From positions 24,771 through 88,770 of the forward strand of contig NZ_CAIJDE010000069.1 of NCBI RefSeq assembly GCF_903819335.1: a DNA stretch of 64,000 bases, given 5' to 3'. The DNA is from Flavobacterium panici. Lineage in GTDB: Bacteria; Bacteroidota; Bacteroidia; Flavobacteriales; Flavobacteriaceae. The translations under genes and the position numbers were made by a program. Below are positions 35,375 to 43,642 of this stretch, piece by piece; positions within the stretch are counted from its first letter, which is position 1; each line of letters opens with the position of its first letter. The notes beneath the pieces are model-generated. The model was given only the letters and a program-made list of their open reading frames with translations, was not told where the DNA came from and ran no database searches.

Positions 35375-35451
35375 AATTCTTTAATTAATATTACTAATTG
35401 CTATTACAAAGTATAAAAATATATATAAAAAACAACAAATTCACATAAAAA

Positions 35452-36606
35452 TTAACTTTTTATCAACCCGTTAACAAATTTAGTATTTTTATTTAAATAA
35501 AAATCTGCTTTTTGGTTCATTTTCGGAATATTAAGATAATCATCAGAATAAACAGCTTCATTTCCGTCGTATTCATAATGACCAAAATAATTTTCCAATT
35601 CGCCTGCTTCTACTATATAAGCATTAAAATGAATCTTATTTTCAATCAATTCTTCTTTGTATTGTGCGACAAAATTCGTAATAATTTCGATACCATCATA
35701 ATTTATTTTGATATTTTTATACATAAAATCATAAAAAACGACTTTATTTTGTGAAATATTCAAATAATCAGAATTTCTATTGACAACTAAATCGTTTTCG
35801 CTTATGAGTTTAAAGCCCGAAATTAGTGAGAAAAATATGTATTTTCTTGTAATTTCCCTTTCATAATCCTTAGGAAAATGACCTGCTTCAAACAATATGG
35901 TAGGAACTCCTAAAAACTGAAAAGTATCTCCTATACAGTTTATATTGAATGAATCGTCAAATCTTCCAACTTGTCCGGGAATATATTTTTGCAATTCATC
36001 GTTAATTCCGGCAATTAAATTAATCGCTTTTTGTCTGTTTTCATTCACTTCTCTTTCTTCATTATAAGATGGAGCCAGAAAAGAGACAGTTGCAGGCTTA
36101 CCAGTATCGCCAGCGCCAAAAATAGTACGCTGATCGTGCAGATTAAAGCAGTAATGAGGTTTAAAAGTTTCAAAAACTTCTCTTAAAACGTTACTTTCTG
36201 GCTGTGTAAGGTTTTGAGAATCGCGATTTAAGTCAATTTTATTCGCATTTTCACGTGTATAAAGCCTAGCGCCGTCAGGGTTTAATATAGGAATGGCATA
36301 AAATGTAAATGTTGAGAGCATTTTTTTAGCAAAATCAGATTTGCTGTTTAATACATTAATAAAGTCAAAAAGCGCTTTAGTTGTCGTGCTTTCATTTCCA
36401 TGCATTTGAGACCATAAATAGATACGTGTTTTTCCGGTTCCAATTTCGTAACTATATATAGGTTCTCCTAAAACAGATTTTCCAATAACCTTAACTTGAT
36501 TATCAGTATTTAATTTATCTAATAAAGGCTGAATATGATCTAAAGTCAGGTATCTTCCTTCAATAGAATGCTCTTTGTATTGGTTAAATAATTCTTCTAA
36601 ATTCAT
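35452..36606 (-). CDS. M14-family zinc carboxypeptidase
   Basis: 384 residues. Zinc ligands can be read at His69 and Glu72 (WSQMHGNEST) and His157 (FNLHDQR), with the substrate-binding NLNRDSQ-type segment (DLNRD) between them. The catalytic Glu is near residue 240 (TILFEAGHFPKD). No signal peptide, so it is predicted cytoplasmic. Related to flavobacterial M14 enzymes with unknown peptide substrates. It is divergent from the HTH gene at 36919, and its predicted -7 box (minus strand TACTTTTG, 36632-36625) lies inside an operator of the six-site array. Confidence 0.88.
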   Translation of the reverse strand: MNLEELFNQYKEHSIEGRYLTLDHIQPLLDKLNTDNQVKVIGKSVLGEPIYSYEIGTGKTRIYLWSQMHGNESTTTKALFDFINVLNSKSDFAKKMLSTFTFYAIPILNPDGARLYTRENANKIDLNRDSQNLTQPESNVLREVFETFKPHYCFNLHDQRTIFGAGDTGKPATVSFLAPSYNEEREVNENRQKAINLIAGINDELQKYIPGQVGRFDDSFNINCIGDTFQFLGVPTILFEAGHFPKDYEREITRKYIFFSLISGFKLISENDLVVNRNSDYLNISQNKVVFYDFMYKNIKINYDGIEIITNFVAQYKEELIENKIHFNAYIVEAGELENYFGHYEYDGNEAVYSDDYLNIPKMNQKADFYLNKNTKFVNGLIKS

Positions 36607-36611
36607 TGTGT

Positions 36612-36927
36612 TTTGATTAGTTTACAAAAGTAAACATCTTTATTTTTACAATTGTAAACAAGAAAAAATAAAGAGAATTTAGAAATGTAAACAGATTTAT
36701 TAATGAGTTTTAAGGATTTAAACAAAATCCAGTTAACAATTGTTATTACTTTAAGTATAAAATATCAATATATTATATTTCAATGAGTTATGTAGTGTCA
36801 TATGAAGTTAAAATTGCATCATAAATCCTTAATTTGAACGATTTACAACTGTAAAATTGTATTATCAAATCTTTTTAGTTACATTTGTAAACACGTATGA
36901 TTTAAATTAGAATTTACAATGGTAAAC
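36612..36927. promoter_or_regulatory. Six-copy GTTTACAnnTGTAAAC operator array overlapping both divergent promoters
   Basis: Sites matching RTTTACAnnTGTAAAC: 36620-36635, 36644-36659, 36677-36692 (two mismatches), 36841-36856, 36877-36892 and 36912-36927. The plus-strand -7 box TACATTTG (36880-36887), with TTG at 36857-36859, lies in site 5. The minus-strand -7 box TACTTTTG (36632-36625) lies in site 1. Site 6 covers the start codon at 36919. Between 36700 and 36835 I see only AT-rich spacer. Confidence 0.8.
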
Positions 36928-37377
36928 ATCGATGATTTTGTAAAAAGACTGGAAATTATACTGGATTATTACGCACTAAATGCCTCTTCATTTGCAGATA
37001 AAATTGGTGTGCAGCGTTCCAGTATGTCTCACCTGCTCTCTGGAAGAAACAAACCAAGTCTTGATTTTGTCATGAAAATTTTGGATGTTTTTCCTGAAGT
37101 AGACTTATATTGGATTCTAGTTGGAAAAGGAAATTTTCCTAAATCAGAAAATGAAACCGTTCCGAATTTTCAAAATATAAATTCAGACTCCCCTTCTTCA
37201 TCAAATGAAAATTATTCTGGAGAAGATTTATTTACTCCATTAAATAAAGAAGAAAATAAATCCCAGATTAAAAGTTTGATCGAAACCAAAAAATCAAATT
37301 TGAGTTTTGAAGAAGACGAAATTGAGAAAATTGTAATTTTCTATAAAAACGGAACTTTTAAGGCTTATGTACCATAG
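36919..37377 (+). CDS. XRE/CI-type HTH regulator, probable autorepressor
   Basis: 152 residues. The N-terminal HTH (VKRLEIILDYYALNASSFADKIGVQRSSMSHLLSGRNKPSLDFVMKILDVFPEVDLYWILVGKG) is a well-kept XRE domain. A Ser/Asn-rich linker (~75-100) leads to a short C-terminal segment (SFEEDEIEKIVIFYKNGTFKAYVP), probably for oligomerisation. The gene's promoter and start codon are covered by three of six matching palindromes, which fits strong autoregulation and co-regulation of the divergent M14 peptidase gene (inference). No phage genes are nearby. Confidence 0.88.
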   Translation: MVNIDDFVKRLEIILDYYALNASSFADKIGVQRSSMSHLLSGRNKPSLDFVMKILDVFPEVDLYWILVGKGNFPKSENETVPNFQNINSDSPSSSNENYSGEDLFTPLNKEENKSQIKSLIETKKSNLSFEEDEIEKIVIFYKNGTFKAYVP

Positions 37378-37460
37378 ATCGAAAATTTCGCGTATTTGAA
37401 AATTTTTTAAAATAATTTTCATTTAAGGGATTCTCACGAATCTGGAAAATCATCAAAAAA

Positions 37461-38012
37461 TTAGATCTGAATTCCGTTTTCAGGAATTTTTCCTAAAACA
37501 CCTTTATAGTGCTGTTTTAAAATTTCCCAATCGGCTTCATAATTTCCTGTTGGATAAAATGGCTTTCCTAGATTCACTTCTTTCTTTCCCCAATCAAAAG
37601 CAACGGGAACTATTGGCACATTCGCTTTAAGCGCTATATAATAAAATCCGGTTTTAATTTCGGTTACACCTTTTCGTGTTCCTTCTGGTGCAACAGCCAA
37701 GCGAAAAACTTCTTTACGATCAAAAATAGCAGCGATAGAATCTACTTTATTTAATCCTCCGGTGCGGTCAAGCGGTTCACCACCAACATTTCTAAAATAG
37801 TAACCAAACGGAAATTTGAATAATTCTTTCTTCCCAACCCAGTTCATTTGTAAGCCGGAAATACCGCGGGTAAAAAGACCAATATAAAAATCGTGATTAC
37901 TGGTATGCGGCATAACCATTAATATACATTTTTTTACTTCAGCATTTTCTATTCCTACTATCTTCCAGCCCATTAGCTTAAAAAAGATGAATTTGTATAG
38001 TCTTTTCTTCAT
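37461..38012 (-). CDS. 1-acyl-sn-glycerol-3-phosphate acyltransferase-like (PlsC family)
   Basis: 183 residues. HTSNHD gives the HxxxxD catalytic motif (MPHTSNHDFYIGL). VGKKELF, GGEPLDRTGG and APEGTRKG (motif III, EGTR) follow, then VPIVPVAFDWG. Short relative to PlsC, as in the lysophospholipid acyltransferase-like proteins of Bacteroidota. Likely membrane-peripheral, acylating a lipid, or an aminolipid synthesis homologue; exact substrate uncertain. It ends near the HTH gene (convergent) and its start is 66 bp from the divergent SpeE-like gene. Confidence 0.88.
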   Translation of the reverse strand: MKKRLYKFIFFKLMGWKIVGIENAEVKKCILMVMPHTSNHDFYIGLFTRGISGLQMNWVGKKELFKFPFGYYFRNVGGEPLDRTGGLNKVDSIAAIFDRKEVFRLAVAPEGTRKGVTEIKTGFYYIALKANVPIVPVAFDWGKKEVNLGKPFYPTGNYEADWEILKQHYKGVLGKIPENGIQI

Positions 38013-38078
38013 TAAAATTTAATATTTCTTGCAAAATAAAAGATTTAAAATGGTATTTTTGAGTAAAAGCATTACAAA

Positions 38079-38744
38079 ATGATTCAAAAATTGTTCAGTT
38101 ATCTATATCCCATTAAAATCTTCAAAAAAAAATCGGCACGAAGTAAAGTGATCGAAGTTACCTGGGCAAATGGAGAATTGGTTTTAGATTCTGAAAATAC
38201 AAATTATTCATACGGAAGTTTACAACGTATATTAAGGTACGGTCTTCGCAATATTGGTTATGACAAGGTATTACAAATGGAACATATTCTGGTTCTTGGT
38301 GTTGCCGGCGGCAGCGTAATCAAAACCCTTGTTGACGAAATTAATTATAAAGGTAAAATTACCGGAGTTGAAATCGATCCTGAAATGATTCAAATTGCCA
38401 ATCAGTATTTTAATTTAAACGAGATCAAGCAGCTTGAAATTATCATTGACGACGCTTTTGAGTTTGTTTTAAAAACAAAAGATCGCTACGATTTAATAAT
38501 TATTGATATTTTTGAAGATACTAATATGCCAAACTTTTTGTTCGAAAAGTTTTTTAGCGAACGAGTTTGTTTTCTTCTCAAAGATCAGGGCTTCATTTTA
38601 TTCAACACCATGATTCTCGATGAAGCGCATAATGTTCGAAACAGAAAATACATTACAGAGATAAACGCACAATTATTTACTTCAAAAATGCTGCCCCGCA
38701 TTGAAGTTCATAATGAATTAATAATAATCGAAAAAGTAGCCTAA
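38079..38744 (+). CDS. Spermidine-synthase-like SAM-dependent methyltransferase fold protein
   Basis: 221 residues with a Rossmann core: ILVLGVAGGSVIKTL (SAM glycine motif), ITGVEIDPEMIQIANQYF (acidic ribose-binding residue), IIDDAFEFVLKTKDRYDLIIIDIFED. The order and spacing resemble SpeE-type aminopropyltransferase-like proteins, but the full polyamine-binding motif is not obvious. It is therefore better called a spermidine-synthase-like protein than SpeE. It is followed after 10 bp by the M23 gene on the same strand. Confidence 0.82.
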   Translation: MIQKLFSYLYPIKIFKKKSARSKVIEVTWANGELVLDSENTNYSYGSLQRILRYGLRNIGYDKVLQMEHILVLGVAGGSVIKTLVDEINYKGKITGVEIDPEMIQIANQYFNLNEIKQLEIIIDDAFEFVLKTKDRYDLIIIDIFEDTNMPNFLFEKFFSERVCFLLKDQGFILFNTMILDEAHNVRNRKYITEINAQLFTSKMLPRIEVHNELIIIEKVA

Positions 38745-38754
38745 ATTTAATTTT

Positions 38755-39432
38755 ATGAAATCCCTTGTATCTATATTAAAAGCCTTACCACCTACTAAAG
38801 TAATCGATGCCTCAATTGATTTTTCAAAATACCTTCCTTTAGATTTATCCATAACCAATACTGATTTAGTCGAAAGCAAACCTGAAACGTCTACAGAATT
38901 TGAACGTTTTATTTTTGATTATCTGGCAGATAATAATGCAGAAGTTGCCTATGGCGGTTATATCGAAGGCCGTAACTTATATAAAAGGAGCACCATTTTT
39001 AAAAATGATTCTGTTCCGGAAAGAAATATTCACATTGGCCTTGATTTATGGGCAAAAGTTGATACTCCAGTTTTAGCTCCGCTTGACGGAAAGGTTCATA
39101 GTTTTCAAAATAACGAAGGTTTAGGAGATTACGGGCCAACCATAATATTAGAACATGAAGTAGAAAACGAGAAATTTTATACTTTATACGGACATTTATC
39201 GTTAGAAAGTATAGAAAACCTTACCGTTGGGGCAATTTTTAAGAAAGGTGAACAAATTGCAGCTTTAGGAAATTCAACTGTTAACGGAGATTACGCACCG
39301 CATGTTCACTTTCAGATTATAAAAAACTTAGAAGACAAATGGGGCGATTATCCCGGTGTGTGCAATACAAATGATTTAAATTTTTATATAGAAAATTGCC
39401 CCGACCCAAACTTATTATTAAAAATAACTTAA
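38755..39432 (+). CDS. M23-family (LytM-like) metallopeptidase domain protein
   Basis: 225 residues. The peptidase core has HIGLDLW (His93-x-G-x-Asp97), YGHLS (His147) and HVHF (His183, His185), a complete zinc and catalytic set for lysostaphin/LytM-type enzymes. No recognisable signal peptide, so access to peptidoglycan is unclear; some M23 relatives act in the cytoplasm or use other routes. Spacing to both neighbours is tight (10 bp and 0 bp), implying one operon with the SpeE-like and lipoprotein genes. Confidence 0.88.
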   Translation: MKSLVSILKALPPTKVIDASIDFSKYLPLDLSITNTDLVESKPETSTEFERFIFDYLADNNAEVAYGGYIEGRNLYKRSTIFKNDSVPERNIHIGLDLWAKVDTPVLAPLDGKVHSFQNNEGLGDYGPTIILEHEVENEKFYTLYGHLSLESIENLTVGAIFKKGEQIAALGNSTVNGDYAPHVHFQIIKNLEDKWGDYPGVCNTNDLNFYIENCPDPNLLLKIT

Positions 39433-39915
39433 ATGATTATGAAGAAAGCGGGATTGATTATATGTTTGTTGTTATTAATTGGATGTAAATCGAAAACTGT
39501 AAGTAGAGATACAGAAGATTTAAAAATTAAAAAAGTTTCTAACGCCGATATTAGTTCAGAGCAGCAGAGAAAAGCGTATGAATTAGGCAAAAGAGTTTTA
39601 GAAACCTGTAACACATCTAAGTTTAAACCTTTTAATGAAACCGAAGTTACTCAGTCTGTTAGAGAAAATACGACCGAAGAACGATTGACTAAAACCTGTA
39701 CCAGATTTAGACAATATTATGGAAGTTTTATTGATTTAAAATTAGATGGCGTTTACAAAACCAAAAATGAAGTAATTTACCGTTATCACGCTTTATACAG
39801 TAAAAAAGTAGCCAATAAAGAACTTCGCATTTTTGTAAATGAAGAGAACTTAATATCTGCCATTAAATCAATGGATTGGGATGAAAAGTTTGACGCAAAA
39901 GCAGCTGAACAATAA
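39433..39915 (+). CDS. Putative lipoprotein
   Basis: 160 residues (MIM start; the second ATG at 39439 gives MKKAGLIICLLLLIGC and is equally possible). LLLIGC is a lipobox, with Cys18 or Cys16 lipidated and a short Lys/Ser tether after it. The mature part (AYELGKRVLETCNTSKFKPF, RLTKTCTRFRQYYGSFIDLKLDGVYKTKNEVIYRYHALYSKK) is unrecognised but has two conserved-looking Cys. The start codon directly follows the M23 stop, so the two are translationally adjacent. Confidence 0.8.
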   Translation: MIMKKAGLIICLLLLIGCKSKTVSRDTEDLKIKKVSNADISSEQQRKAYELGKRVLETCNTSKFKPFNETEVTQSVRENTTEERLTKTCTRFRQYYGSFIDLKLDGVYKTKNEVIYRYHALYSKKVANKELRIFVNEENLISAIKSMDWDEKFDAKAAEQ

Positions 39916-39926
39916 AGTAACTATAT

Positions 39927-40451
39927 ATGAAATTAAAATTGCCTCTTCTTTTATTACTGTTTATTTCAATCTTTGCAAATGCGCAGCAAACCATGAGTGT
40001 AAAAGGATCTCAGCCTTTTCCGGCAACGCAGGAATATACTTTTATCTGCGAAAAATATGCTTTTACGGGCGAAGCCAACATTCAGATTGCAAAAACAGAT
40101 AAAGGCGGCATTTTAAAAATCACAATTGCAACTTCAAATGATAAAGCCAGAATTGCCGGAGGTCTTTATGTAGATTTGGCTAATGCTGATGTTATTGCCT
40201 GCACAGACAAAAATGTAAAAGAATCGTCTGAAGGAAAAACAACTTCGTACTATTACTTTACTCCTGCTGAATTTGCCAAACTTAAAAAAAATGATATTTA
40301 CGCTGTTCGATTTATCATAAACGGAGGTTCCAATACTTTTGGAAACGAAACCGGATATTTTACGGCGCACAACAAAAAGAATTATTTTTCAACGGTTTAC
40401 GATAAATCTAAAAAGAGTTACGACACCGCAAAAGAAATTAGTGTTTTGTAA
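39927..40451 (+). CDS. Secreted/periplasmic hypothetical protein
   Basis: 174 residues with a classical signal peptide (KLKLPLLLLLFISIFANAQQ, cleavage near residue 19). The mature domain is beta-rich (TFICEKYAFTGEANIQIAKTDKGGILKITIATSNDKARIAGGLYVDL). It contains two Cys that could form a disulphide and has no recognised family. It lies 11 bp after the lipoprotein gene and is likely in the same transcript. Confidence 0.75.
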   Translation: MKLKLPLLLLLFISIFANAQQTMSVKGSQPFPATQEYTFICEKYAFTGEANIQIAKTDKGGILKITIATSNDKARIAGGLYVDLANADVIACTDKNVKESSEGKTTSYYYFTPAEFAKLKKNDIYAVRFIINGGSNTFGNETGYFTAHNKKNYFSTVYDKSKKSYDTAKEISVL

Positions 40452-40503
40452 ATACAATATTTTATATAATAAATCTTATATTTATAACCTAATTTTCAAA
40501 TTT

Positions 40504-40974
40504 ATGACTCCCAACGAAGCTTTAATTACAAAGTTCTATACTGCTTTTGCCAATTCTGATTTTAAAACAATGGCTGAATGTTATCATCCAAAAATACATT
40601 TTATTGATCCGGCCTTTGGTTTGTTAAAAGAAGAACAAGTTTCGAAAATGTGGGAAATGCTGATTATAAGAAGTAAAGGAAGTCTCAAAATCGAATTCTT
40701 TGATGTAAAAGCCGATGAATTTACGGGCTCTGCAAAATGGGTTGCAACTTATAATTTCAGCAAAACAAATCGCAATGTAATTAATAGAATTTCTGCCGAA
40801 TTTGTTTTTCAAGATGGCTTAATCATCAAACACACCGATAATTTTGATGTCTGGAAATGGTCAAAACAAGCCTTTGGGCCAACCGGGTATTTATTAGGCT
40901 GGACAGGTTTTTTCCATAAAAAAATTCAGGAACAAGCTTTACTTTCCCTTAAAAAATTCCAGGAATCTAAGTAA
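40504..40974 (+). CDS. SnoaL/NTF2-like nuclear transport factor 2 family protein
   Basis: 156 residues from ATG 40504 (the frame is open upstream but overlaps the preceding gene and starts mid-repeat-free coding DNA; MTPNEALITKFYTAFANSD is the natural N-terminus). The pattern ALITKFYTAFANSDFKTMAECYHPKIHFIDPAFG, then WEMLIIRSKGSLKIEFFDVK and FVFQDGLIIKHTDNFDVWKWSKQA, is typical of SnoaL_2 proteins. No active-site assignment. It is the last gene before a 332-bp repeat region. Confidence 0.85.
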   Translation: MTPNEALITKFYTAFANSDFKTMAECYHPKIHFIDPAFGLLKEEQVSKMWEMLIIRSKGSLKIEFFDVKADEFTGSAKWVATYNFSKTNRNVINRISAEFVFQDGLIIKHTDNFDVWKWSKQAFGPTGYLLGWTGFFHKKIQEQALLSLKKFQESK

Positions 40975-41306
40975 TCTAGAAAAGCTTTTTTTAGCGCAAA
41001 GTTCGCTAAGTTTTTTTCGCAAAGTGCGCGAAGTTGCTGATTTAATTTTAACGCAAAGTTCGCTAAGGAATTTTCGCAAAGTGCACAAAGATTTTTAGTA
41101 TAAAAACAAGTTTTTTTAAGTTCGCAAAGCTGGTTTTTAAAATATACGCATAAAGTAAATAAGCCCGAGAGTTTTTAAAACTTTCGGGCTTATTTTTATA
41201 ATTGATATTCTCAAACGAAACTTTGAGACCTTAAAAAACTTTTACAAAGAAAAACCTTCGCGCACTTTGCGAAAAACCCTTAGCGAACTTTGCGTTAAAA
41301 AAAATA
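40975..41306. repeat. Repeat-rich intergenic region with GCAAAGTTCGCTAAG words and a terminator
   Basis: Words such as acgcaaagttcgctaag and tcgcaaagtgcgcgaag occur four times in one orientation (40998-41090) and again inverted at 41252-41298 (cgcgcactttgcgaaaaac, agcgaactttgcgt). Between them a strong terminator pairs AAATAAGCCCGAgAGTTTT with AAAACTtTCGGGCTTATTT (41157-41195). Everything here is non-coding. Confidence 0.78.
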
Positions 41307-42794
41307 CTACGATTTAAACCAACTCTTCACTAATTCATCCTCAAATGAAGTAGCATTTTTATGAACAAATTCATTGGTCTCTTTATTATAAGAATAATCT
41401 AAAGCCCAGGTTTTATGGTTTTTAGCCAAGTCTATAATACTATTACAAACAAAAGCAATTTCTTCATCAGTAGTAGTTGGGTGAATCGACATTCTAATCC
41501 ATCCCGGTTTTTTGATTAAATCACCAATCGTAATTTCATTAACCAGTTTATTCGAAGTTTCCTGATCTACGTGCAATAAATAATGACCGTAAGTTCCGGC
41601 ACAGCTGCATCCGCCGCGAGTTTGAACCCCGAATTTGTCATTCAATAATTTTACGCCCAAATTAAAATGTAGATCTTCAATAAAAAACGATATTACACCC
41701 AAACGGTTTTTATGCTGACCCGCTAAAATCTTAATATTTTCAACAGGATCTAACTGACTAAAAACAAAATCTACAATTTCGTGTTCGCGTTGCAAAATGT
41801 TCTCAATTCCCATTTCTTCCTTCAGCTCAATTGCTAAAGCGGTTTTAATAACCTGAAGAAATCCCGGAGTTCCGCCATCTTCGCGATCCTCAATATTATC
41901 TATATATTTATGTTCGCCCCAAGGATTTGTCCAGCTAACTGTTCCTCCGCCCGGACAATCCGGAATCATATTATTGTATAATTTTTTATTGAAAATCAAA
42001 ACTCCCGAAGTTCCAGGGCCGCCAAGAAATTTATGCGGGGAAAAGAAAATCGCATCCAGATAAGATTCAGGATCTGCAGGATGCATGTCAATTTCAACAT
42101 AAGGGCCAGAACAGGCAAAATCTACAAAACAAACTCCATTATATTGGTGCATTAATTTTGCGGCTTCATGAAAAGGCGTTTTTATACCCGTAACATTTGA
42201 GCAAGAAGTAATTGATGCAATTTTTATCGTTCTGTCGCTGTATTTCTGTAATAACAATTCTAAATTATCCAGACAAAACAGCCCTTTTTCACAAGATGGA
42301 ATAATCTCAACGTCTGCAATTGTTTCTAGCCAAGAAGTTTGATTAGAATGATGTTCCATGTGAGAGATAAAAACAATAGGTTTTTTTTCAGCCGGAACTG
42401 TGGTGAAATTTTTAAGATTTTCAGGAATTTTCAAACCTAAAATACGCTGGAATTTATTGATAACCCCAGTCATTCCGGTTCCATCTGTAATTAAAACATC
42501 ATCTTCACTTGCATTGGTATGACGCTTAATTATATGTCTTGCTTGGTGATATGCCTTTGTCATGGCAGTACCAGACACTGTAGTTTCAGTATGCGTGTTG
42601 GCAACAAACGGTCCAAATTGATTCAAAAGTTTCTCCTCAATTGGTCTGTACAGCCTTCCGCTGGCAGTCCAATCGGTATAAACAATATTTTTTTTGCCAA
42701 AAGGTGACATAAATTCCTGATCTATGCCAACAATATGCTGTCTAAAATCCTGAAAATAAGTTTCTAGACTGATGGTACTATTTTTGGTATTCAT
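41307..42794 (-). CDS. Aminotransferase class V / cysteine-desulfurase-like PLP enzyme
   Basis: 495 residues. FFSPHKFLGGPGTSGVLIF carries the PLP Lys; HMEHHSNQTSWLE, SCSNVTGIKTP and FVDFACSGPYVEID are the class V cofactor motifs. GVQTRGGCSCAGTYGHYLL near the C-terminus has the Cys cluster seen in NifS-like loops. The sequence is longer than IscS/SufS, and the family is annotated broadly as class V aminotransferase; a desulfurase function is plausible but unproven. Monocistronic; the next gene is msrA, divergent, at 42980. Confidence 0.88.
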   Translation of the reverse strand: MNTKNSTISLETYFQDFRQHIVGIDQEFMSPFGKKNIVYTDWTASGRLYRPIEEKLLNQFGPFVANTHTETTVSGTAMTKAYHQARHIIKRHTNASEDDVLITDGTGMTGVINKFQRILGLKIPENLKNFTTVPAEKKPIVFISHMEHHSNQTSWLETIADVEIIPSCEKGLFCLDNLELLLQKYSDRTIKIASITSCSNVTGIKTPFHEAAKLMHQYNGVCFVDFACSGPYVEIDMHPADPESYLDAIFFSPHKFLGGPGTSGVLIFNKKLYNNMIPDCPGGGTVSWTNPWGEHKYIDNIEDREDGGTPGFLQVIKTALAIELKEEMGIENILQREHEIVDFVFSQLDPVENIKILAGQHKNRLGVISFFIEDLHFNLGVKLLNDKFGVQTRGGCSCAGTYGHYLLHVDQETSNKLVNEITIGDLIKKPGWIRMSIHPTTTDEEIAFVCNSIIDLAKNHKTWALDYSYNKETNEFVHKNATSFEDELVKSWFKS

Positions 42795-42979
42795 TTGTTG
42801 TGCCTGTGTTTAACTGCAAATATATCGCTTTTTTCTAAAATTGAGAATTTATCAATTCTAAACTTTAAACTTTAAGAAAACTTTTAATATCTTTAGTTAA
42901 ATACCTCTTTTTTAGATAAATTATCATAATATTCTATCAGGTTAATAGGGCATATAAACTTTAAGCTATTTTTACATTT

Positions 42980-43513
42980 ATGGAAAATTTATCAACAGCC
43001 ACTTTTGGTGGTGGATGTTTTTGGTGTGTAGAAGCTGTAATTCAGCGTTTAAAAGGTGTTAAGACAATAAAATCTGGTTTTTCAGATGGTTTTATAAAGA
43101 ATCCGGCATACCGCGAAGTATGTACAGGACGAACTGGTCACGCAGAAGTTATTCAGGTTACTTTTGATTCTGACATTATTTCATATCATGATTTGTTAAC
43201 CGTTTTCATGACAAGTCACGATCCAACAACTTTAAATCGTCAGGGCGGCGACAACGGAACACAATATCGTTCGATAGTTTTGTATCATGATGAATCACAA
43301 AAAGAAATTGCAGAAAAGGTTTTTGAAGAAGTGCAGCCCGTTTATGCTGATCCTATCGTAACGCAGTTAAAACCTTTTGAAGTGTTTTATGAAGCCGAAG
43401 ATTATCATCAGGATTATTACAACAACAATCAGGAAGCAAGATATTGCCAGCTTGTAATTGACCCAAAAGTTCAAAAACTTAAAAAAATGTATGCTGATAA
43501 ATTAATTGGCTAA
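42980..43513 (+). CDS. msrA: Peptide-methionine (S)-S-oxide reductase
   Basis: 177 residues with the MsrA motif GGGCFWCVEAVIQRLKGV; catalytic Cys is residue 13, with Cys16 nearby. SGFSDGF, HAEVIQVTFD and QYRSIVLYHDESQ, and EDYHQDYYNNN near the C-terminus complete the family pattern. It repairs oxidised methionine in the cytoplasm with thioredoxin-type reducing power. It precedes a SelO gene after a repeat-filled 129-bp gap, another oxidative-stress-linked gene. Confidence 0.95.
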   Translation: MENLSTATFGGGCFWCVEAVIQRLKGVKTIKSGFSDGFIKNPAYREVCTGRTGHAEVIQVTFDSDIISYHDLLTVFMTSHDPTTLNRQGGDNGTQYRSIVLYHDESQKEIAEKVFEEVQPVYADPIVTQLKPFEVFYEAEDYHQDYYNNNQEARYCQLVIDPKVQKLKKMYADKLIG

Positions 43514-43642
43514 TATTTTTTTAGCCACAGATTGCACGGATTAAAAAGGATTTCTCTTTTTTTGATGATAAATAAAAATCGGCACAGATTAAAAAAAATC
43601 CGTTTAATCTGTGTAATCTGTGGCCCAAACATAAAAACTCAA
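43514..43642. repeat. Inverted dispersed repeat (CCACAGATT... / ...AATCTGTGG)
   Basis: GCCACAGATTGCACGGATTA (from 43524) pairs, with mismatches, with the segment ending AATCTGTGTAATCTGTGGC (43604-43623). The same words appear near 50992-51015. This module type is common between flavobacterial genes. It lies between msrA and selO, so it may separate their transcripts. Confidence 0.75.

Noticed and set aside
36919..37377. Prophage CI-type repressor marking a prophage
   Set aside because: No phage structural, integrase or replication genes are nearby; the divergent partner is a metabolic-type peptidase.
43532..43642. Upstream extension of selO by 37 codons
   Set aside because: The extension is translated from the CCACAGATT repeat; ATG 43643 gives the natural SelO N-terminus.
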